A stretch of DNA of 64,000 nucleotides from Diplonema japonicum (Eukaryota; Euglenozoa; Diplonemea; Diplonemida; Diplonemidae): contig OZ025650.1 in the NCBI GenBank assembly GCA_964019335.1, forward strand, positions 261,001-325,000. Direction: 5' to 3'. A program made the translations under genes and the position numbers. Below are positions 61,126 through 64,000 of this stretch, one piece after another (the stretch's first letter is position 1; each line of letters begins with the position of its first letter). The notes under the pieces were generated by a model. It saw only the letters and a list, made by a program, of their open reading frames with translations, was not told the origin of the DNA and did not search any database.

Positions 61126-63618
61126 TCATTCTAGCAAAAAGGTCGAGCATGATGTACGGGGCCGTGGTGCGGGCGTGAAGGCAAGCCTACGACCTGAAGC
61201 GGCTTGAAGGGAAGTCGCGGCTGCAGTGAGCTGAGATGCTTCGTCGCAGGCCGGCATGGGAATGGAAAAGAAGGTGGAAAGTGTGGTTTGTGTGGTACGG
61301 GGACATTTCTGAGAGAACTGTATGTTGGCAAGCCGCAGCAGTGCAAGATGAAGGGCGAGGGACGTCGTCTTCGCCTTTTGCAAGTACTGCACAGCTACCA
61401 TACACACAGCCTCCCCGTCATTGTAGTCACCCATCTCACATAATCTCTCGGCCACCTGCTGTAACACTATCCCGGCCTCACCGAACTCTCGCATTGTCAG
61501 CATAAATTCTGCTTTCTCCTTCATGATGGCTACCCACTCCTCCCAGCACCCCTCTACCAGCTCTACCAGCTTATCGAACATGGCTACTCCCTCGGTGTAA
61601 ACCCTATTCCTTACTAAGAAATCCAATCTCTTCCGTACCGCCTCCTCTTCGCCCCGCCTGTCCACAGCTGTCAGCACTTCCAGTAGCATCACCTCTTTGC
61701 TCACATCCGTCGCTGCAGGGAACAACCCCACCCTCTCGCACCAACGCATTAACGCTTGTATCACAGCTAACAAATCCACCACGTCACAACGGTCGCAACT
61801 CGCGAGGATGTTCTTGCTATACTCCCACTCCGTAAAAGGTTGCTGCGTATCTACGGCTATGCCCAGTACTTCTATTTTCTGGAGGACGATGTTCGTCCAA
61901 GCTTTCAGAGCCATTTCATGACCATCCAATTTAGTGAAGTCAAAGATATAACTCAGTAATATCTTTTGGTACTGGAAAGCATCCAGTGTACCCTGCTCTA
62001 CTTCCCTCCTGTATGAACGGGTAAGGACTGAGAGGGGTTCTTCATCGTCATCGTCACTGGGCGAGGTGAGGCGGCTAGGGCTGTGTGCTTGGTACTCTTT
62101 CCAGAAAGGGGTGACAACTGGTTTGATGTGAATGTCAGACTCACGCAGACTCTCGACAATGGATGTGCTCAGCCATTTTTGAGAGTACGTGCATGATGAC
62201 GGCAGCTTAATGCCGAGCAATGTGCACACGCGTGACAGCAAGTGCTTCTTGGCTACGTCTTCCAATGAAAATGTTATGCCGTACTCGTCGTTAAGCCTGC
62301 TGGGTATCTCCCTGTCCCACAGGGTGGCATGGTATTCCGACGCTGGTCTCATAAGGCCCCTGAGAGACGACAGAATAAGGTCTGTAAAGTCACAATTCTG
62401 CCGGGAGGTCACCTGCTGCATCCATGTCCCCAACAGGGCTACGAACACACGTGCAAGCATCTCGCACTTTGCAAGCTTCACTACATCCATCACATCCACA
62501 CGGCGCCATAATGTCGAGGGCGATGTTACCTTGCCGTTCACTTCGATCACTGGTCTGGGCCCCACCCACTCCATGTTATTCTCTAGTACTTCAACCACGC
62601 CTTGCAGCTCTTGAAACCCCAAATTGTTTTCAGACAACTTCTCACATATGTACTCCGGGCATATCTTTTCGTGCAGACATGCTTCGCCCATCCACCGATG
62701 CTGTTCGTGTTCTAACAAAATTGTCCATATCACAATACATCCTTTGGCGTACCCATGTTCCTTCATCTGCCGCAGTACTGTGTAGTGCTGGAGTAGATCT
62801 GTCAAAGCTGTTTTCGGAGCATGGAAGTAACTAGCCTTGCTAGTATCCGTTTCCTCTTCAGGCCTGTTGAGCATTACAAAACTCCTACCCGCAGCACAGC
62901 GCTGTATATTGACATTGTCGAGAACGTGCAGTGGCGACGGGGGGCAGTGTAGAAGAGGTGTTGCTGCAGCGCACCACGCACAGAACCCCCTATAGTAGAC
63001 GGTGCAGGTCAGAGGGACATGGAAGCGGTCGGGGAGCAGGGGCAGTGACATCAGGGTTGATGCGATCCATGCCACAGGAGGCGTGCTGAAGGGAATCAGG
63101 AACCTGATATTCTGAACGTCATAAACTATACCGCCTGCATACCGCACGGATGGGTACGTCTTCTTTGCTTCGGGTACGTGGTATTCATGAACCAGGCGCT
63201 TCATGATACCCTTGCATCTCTCGACGAAGGCCTCCCTATACCCATCTACGATCCGCTTCTTCGCTGCTGCCTCTTCATGGTTACATGGTATGCTCTCCAC
63301 TGTTTCGTAGTGTTCGCATCCAACACCGCTACTGCTGGCGACATGATCAGGCACGCTGCCCACATACTCCTCTTCCCCCTGCACGTTCTCCACGCTTTCC
63401 AGAATGCGTTTACTACATGTCTTGTGGTTTTTTTTCGTCTTCTTTAACGGTGACAGCTTTCGTTTACCTCCCTTGGGTTTTGCTAGAAACGTTGGGTTTG
63501 TAGTCAGTACAAAGAACTGATCCTTGGTAGGTATCAACTCTCCCCGTGAACCGAGCCATGCAGTTGCAGGCGACACGGGCACCATGGCCGCAACGCCAAA
63601 CGACATGTTGGTGGGCAT
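61126..63618 (-). CDS. Large helical protein, weakly CLU/TPR-like
   Basis: 830 aa from ATG 63618 (MPTNMSFGVAAMVPVSPATA). Residues about 380-500 (YHATLWDREIPSRLNDEYGI, then LLSRVCTLLGIKL) weakly resemble the central part of CLU/TIF31-type proteins, where a Trp box and a Lx-C-x-x-x-G-I-x-L segment precede a TPR array. Residues about 600-780 are helical pairs (AEFMLTMREFGEAGIVLQQV, VCMVAVQYLQKAKTTSLALH) that look like TPRs. CLU proteins act in mitochondrial distribution and mRNA binding. The match is too weak to assign. An acidic linker SPSDDDDEEP separates the halves. Confidence 0.6.
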   Translation of the reverse strand: MPTNMSFGVAAMVPVSPATAWLGSRGELIPTKDQFFVLTTNPTFLAKPKGGKRKLSPLKKTKKNHKTCSKRILESVENVQGEEEYVGSVPDHVASSSGVGCEHYETVESIPCNHEEAAAKKRIVDGYREAFVERCKGIMKRLVHEYHVPEAKKTYPSVRYAGGIVYDVQNIRFLIPFSTPPVAWIASTLMSLPLLPDRFHVPLTCTVYYRGFCAWCAAATPLLHCPPSPLHVLDNVNIQRCAAGRSFVMLNRPEEETDTSKASYFHAPKTALTDLLQHYTVLRQMKEHGYAKGCIVIWTILLEHEQHRWMGEACLHEKICPEYICEKLSENNLGFQELQGVVEVLENNMEWVGPRPVIEVNGKVTSPSTLWRRVDVMDVVKLAKCEMLARVFVALLGTWMQQVTSRQNCDFTDLILSSLRGLMRPASEYHATLWDREIPSRLNDEYGITFSLEDVAKKHLLSRVCTLLGIKLPSSCTYSQKWLSTSIVESLRESDIHIKPVVTPFWKEYQAHSPSRLTSPSDDDDEEPLSVLTRSYRREVEQGTLDAFQYQKILLSYIFDFTKLDGHEMALKAWTNIVLQKIEVLGIAVDTQQPFTEWEYSKNILASCDRCDVVDLLAVIQALMRWCERVGLFPAATDVSKEVMLLEVLTAVDRRGEEEAVRKRLDFLVRNRVYTEGVAMFDKLVELVEGCWEEWVAIMKEKAEFMLTMREFGEAGIVLQQVAERLCEMGDYNDGEAVCMVAVQYLQKAKTTSLALHLALLRLANIQFSQKCPRTTQTTLSTFFSIPMPACDEASQLTAAATSLQAASGRRLAFTPAPRPRTSCSTFLLE

Positions 63619-63688
63619 CTGGAGAGTGCTGCACGGGAGGCGACAATGAACAGAAACATGGATCTAGGTGTCTCTCTGGAAAGAAGAG

Positions 63689-64000
63689 TCAGCGGGGTGA
63701 CATGGCTTCGGAAGCTATGCTTCTGGTGGAACCTTTTGGAGACAGGATCTTCTTGATATCGAGGTCTGCTGTGGCCCTGCTGCCTCGGCGTTGTTGGATG
63801 TGGCCACCGCGACGGCTGCGGGGACCCACCTCAGATGTGGTGCGCATTTTGCGTCCGCTTTCGATGCCACGGAGCACACGGCGCTCGTCTTCAGTGAGGA
63901 CAGGGAGTTGAGACTCTTGCCATTTCACTTTTTCGGAGTATTCCCATTCGACTGCTTGGATCCTGCCGGCGAGCTCCTTGAGGGCAGCAGACAGGTTCTC
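63689..64000 (-). CDS. C-terminal end of a coiled-coil protein, 5' end off window
   Basis: Open from the right edge to TGA at 63689. Begins ENLSAALKELAGRIQAVEWE in frame with WQESQLPVLTEDERRVLRGI, a helical coiled coil, then an Arg/Ser-rich tail ending IASEAMSPR. The stop is 70 bp from the next ATG. Identity unknown. Confidence 0.6.
   Translation of the reverse strand, partial: ENLSAALKELAGRIQAVEWEYSEKVKWQESQLPVLTEDERRVLRGIESGRKMRTTSEVGPRSRRGGHIQQRRGSRATADLDIKKILSPKGSTRSIASEAMSPR

Noticed and set aside
1-64000. tRNA, rRNA, CRISPR arrays, bacterial operon signals
   Set aside because: No cloverleaf with T-loop consensus, no rRNA blocks, no regularly spaced direct repeats. Introns and eukaryotic families exclude a prokaryote. 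One GGTTCGAATC-like string near 18390 lies inside the pyrophosphatase coding sequence.

Overview
The window is nuclear DNA of a protist. About thirty protein genes are recognisable and every one reads from the minus strand, from the right edge to the left edge. Coding DNA is GC-balanced. The gaps between genes are low-complexity DNA full of A, T, G and C homopolymer runs. Many genes carry one to four very short introns (about 32-77 nt) with a near-constant 5' splice site GTATG or GTGTG and an AG end, often without a pyrimidine tract. I found these introns by matching reading frames across breaks; several are also supported by protein families (DRP1, MTHFR, HEATR3-like).

The best taxonomic guess is a euglenozoan-type flagellate, more likely diplonemid- or euglenid-like than trypanosomatid because of the frequent cis introns. 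The support is: a one-directional gene array; a soluble pyrophosphatase with an N-terminal EF-hand, as in the trypanosomatid acidocalcisomal enzyme; an oxidosqualene cyclase with a mixed Tyr/Gln/Val product-control set; and flagellum-type genes (dynein tail, MORN, WD40/EF-hand). This is inference, and other unidirectionally organised protists are not excluded.

Layout in transcription order (right to left): an edge-truncated coiled-coil gene; a large unrecognised protein; a 77-aa intron-containing gene; a USP-family deubiquitinase; a basic unrecognised protein; an NAD-dependent sugar/sterol-type SDR; a decayed LINE retrotransposon (49.99-53.64 kb); a dynein-tail-like protein; oxidosqualene cyclase; MORN-PDZ protein; SYO1/HEATR3-like protein; coiled-coil protein with a terminal NP-x-KV/KYG motif; two hypotheticals; a 3.1 kb gap of repeats and homopolymers; EF-hand/WD40 protein; trans-aconitate-methyltransferase-like enzyme; a 68-aa gene; inositol-polyphosphate 5-phosphatase; DRP1-type dynamin; a secreted protein made of a near-identical tandem duplication; two small proteins; EF-hand pyrophosphatase; a mitochondrial-type small protein; a cluster of 69-bp repeats; a methyltransferase-like protein; an OB-fold/pseudouridine-synthase fusion; MTHFR; a TRPV-like channel; a type I membrane protein; a three-exon hypothetical; a PPR-RRM protein; and an edge-truncated NT-C2 protein.

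The genes do not form a metabolic operon. Their shared strand and tight spacing suggest polycistronic transcription. I saw no tRNA, rRNA or CRISPR array. The points most worth following are the tiny GTRTG introns (some little more than a poly-A tract), three families of short intergenic repeats, the pseudouridine synthase without its catalytic Asp, the stand-alone dynein tail, and the density of G/C homopolymers between genes.
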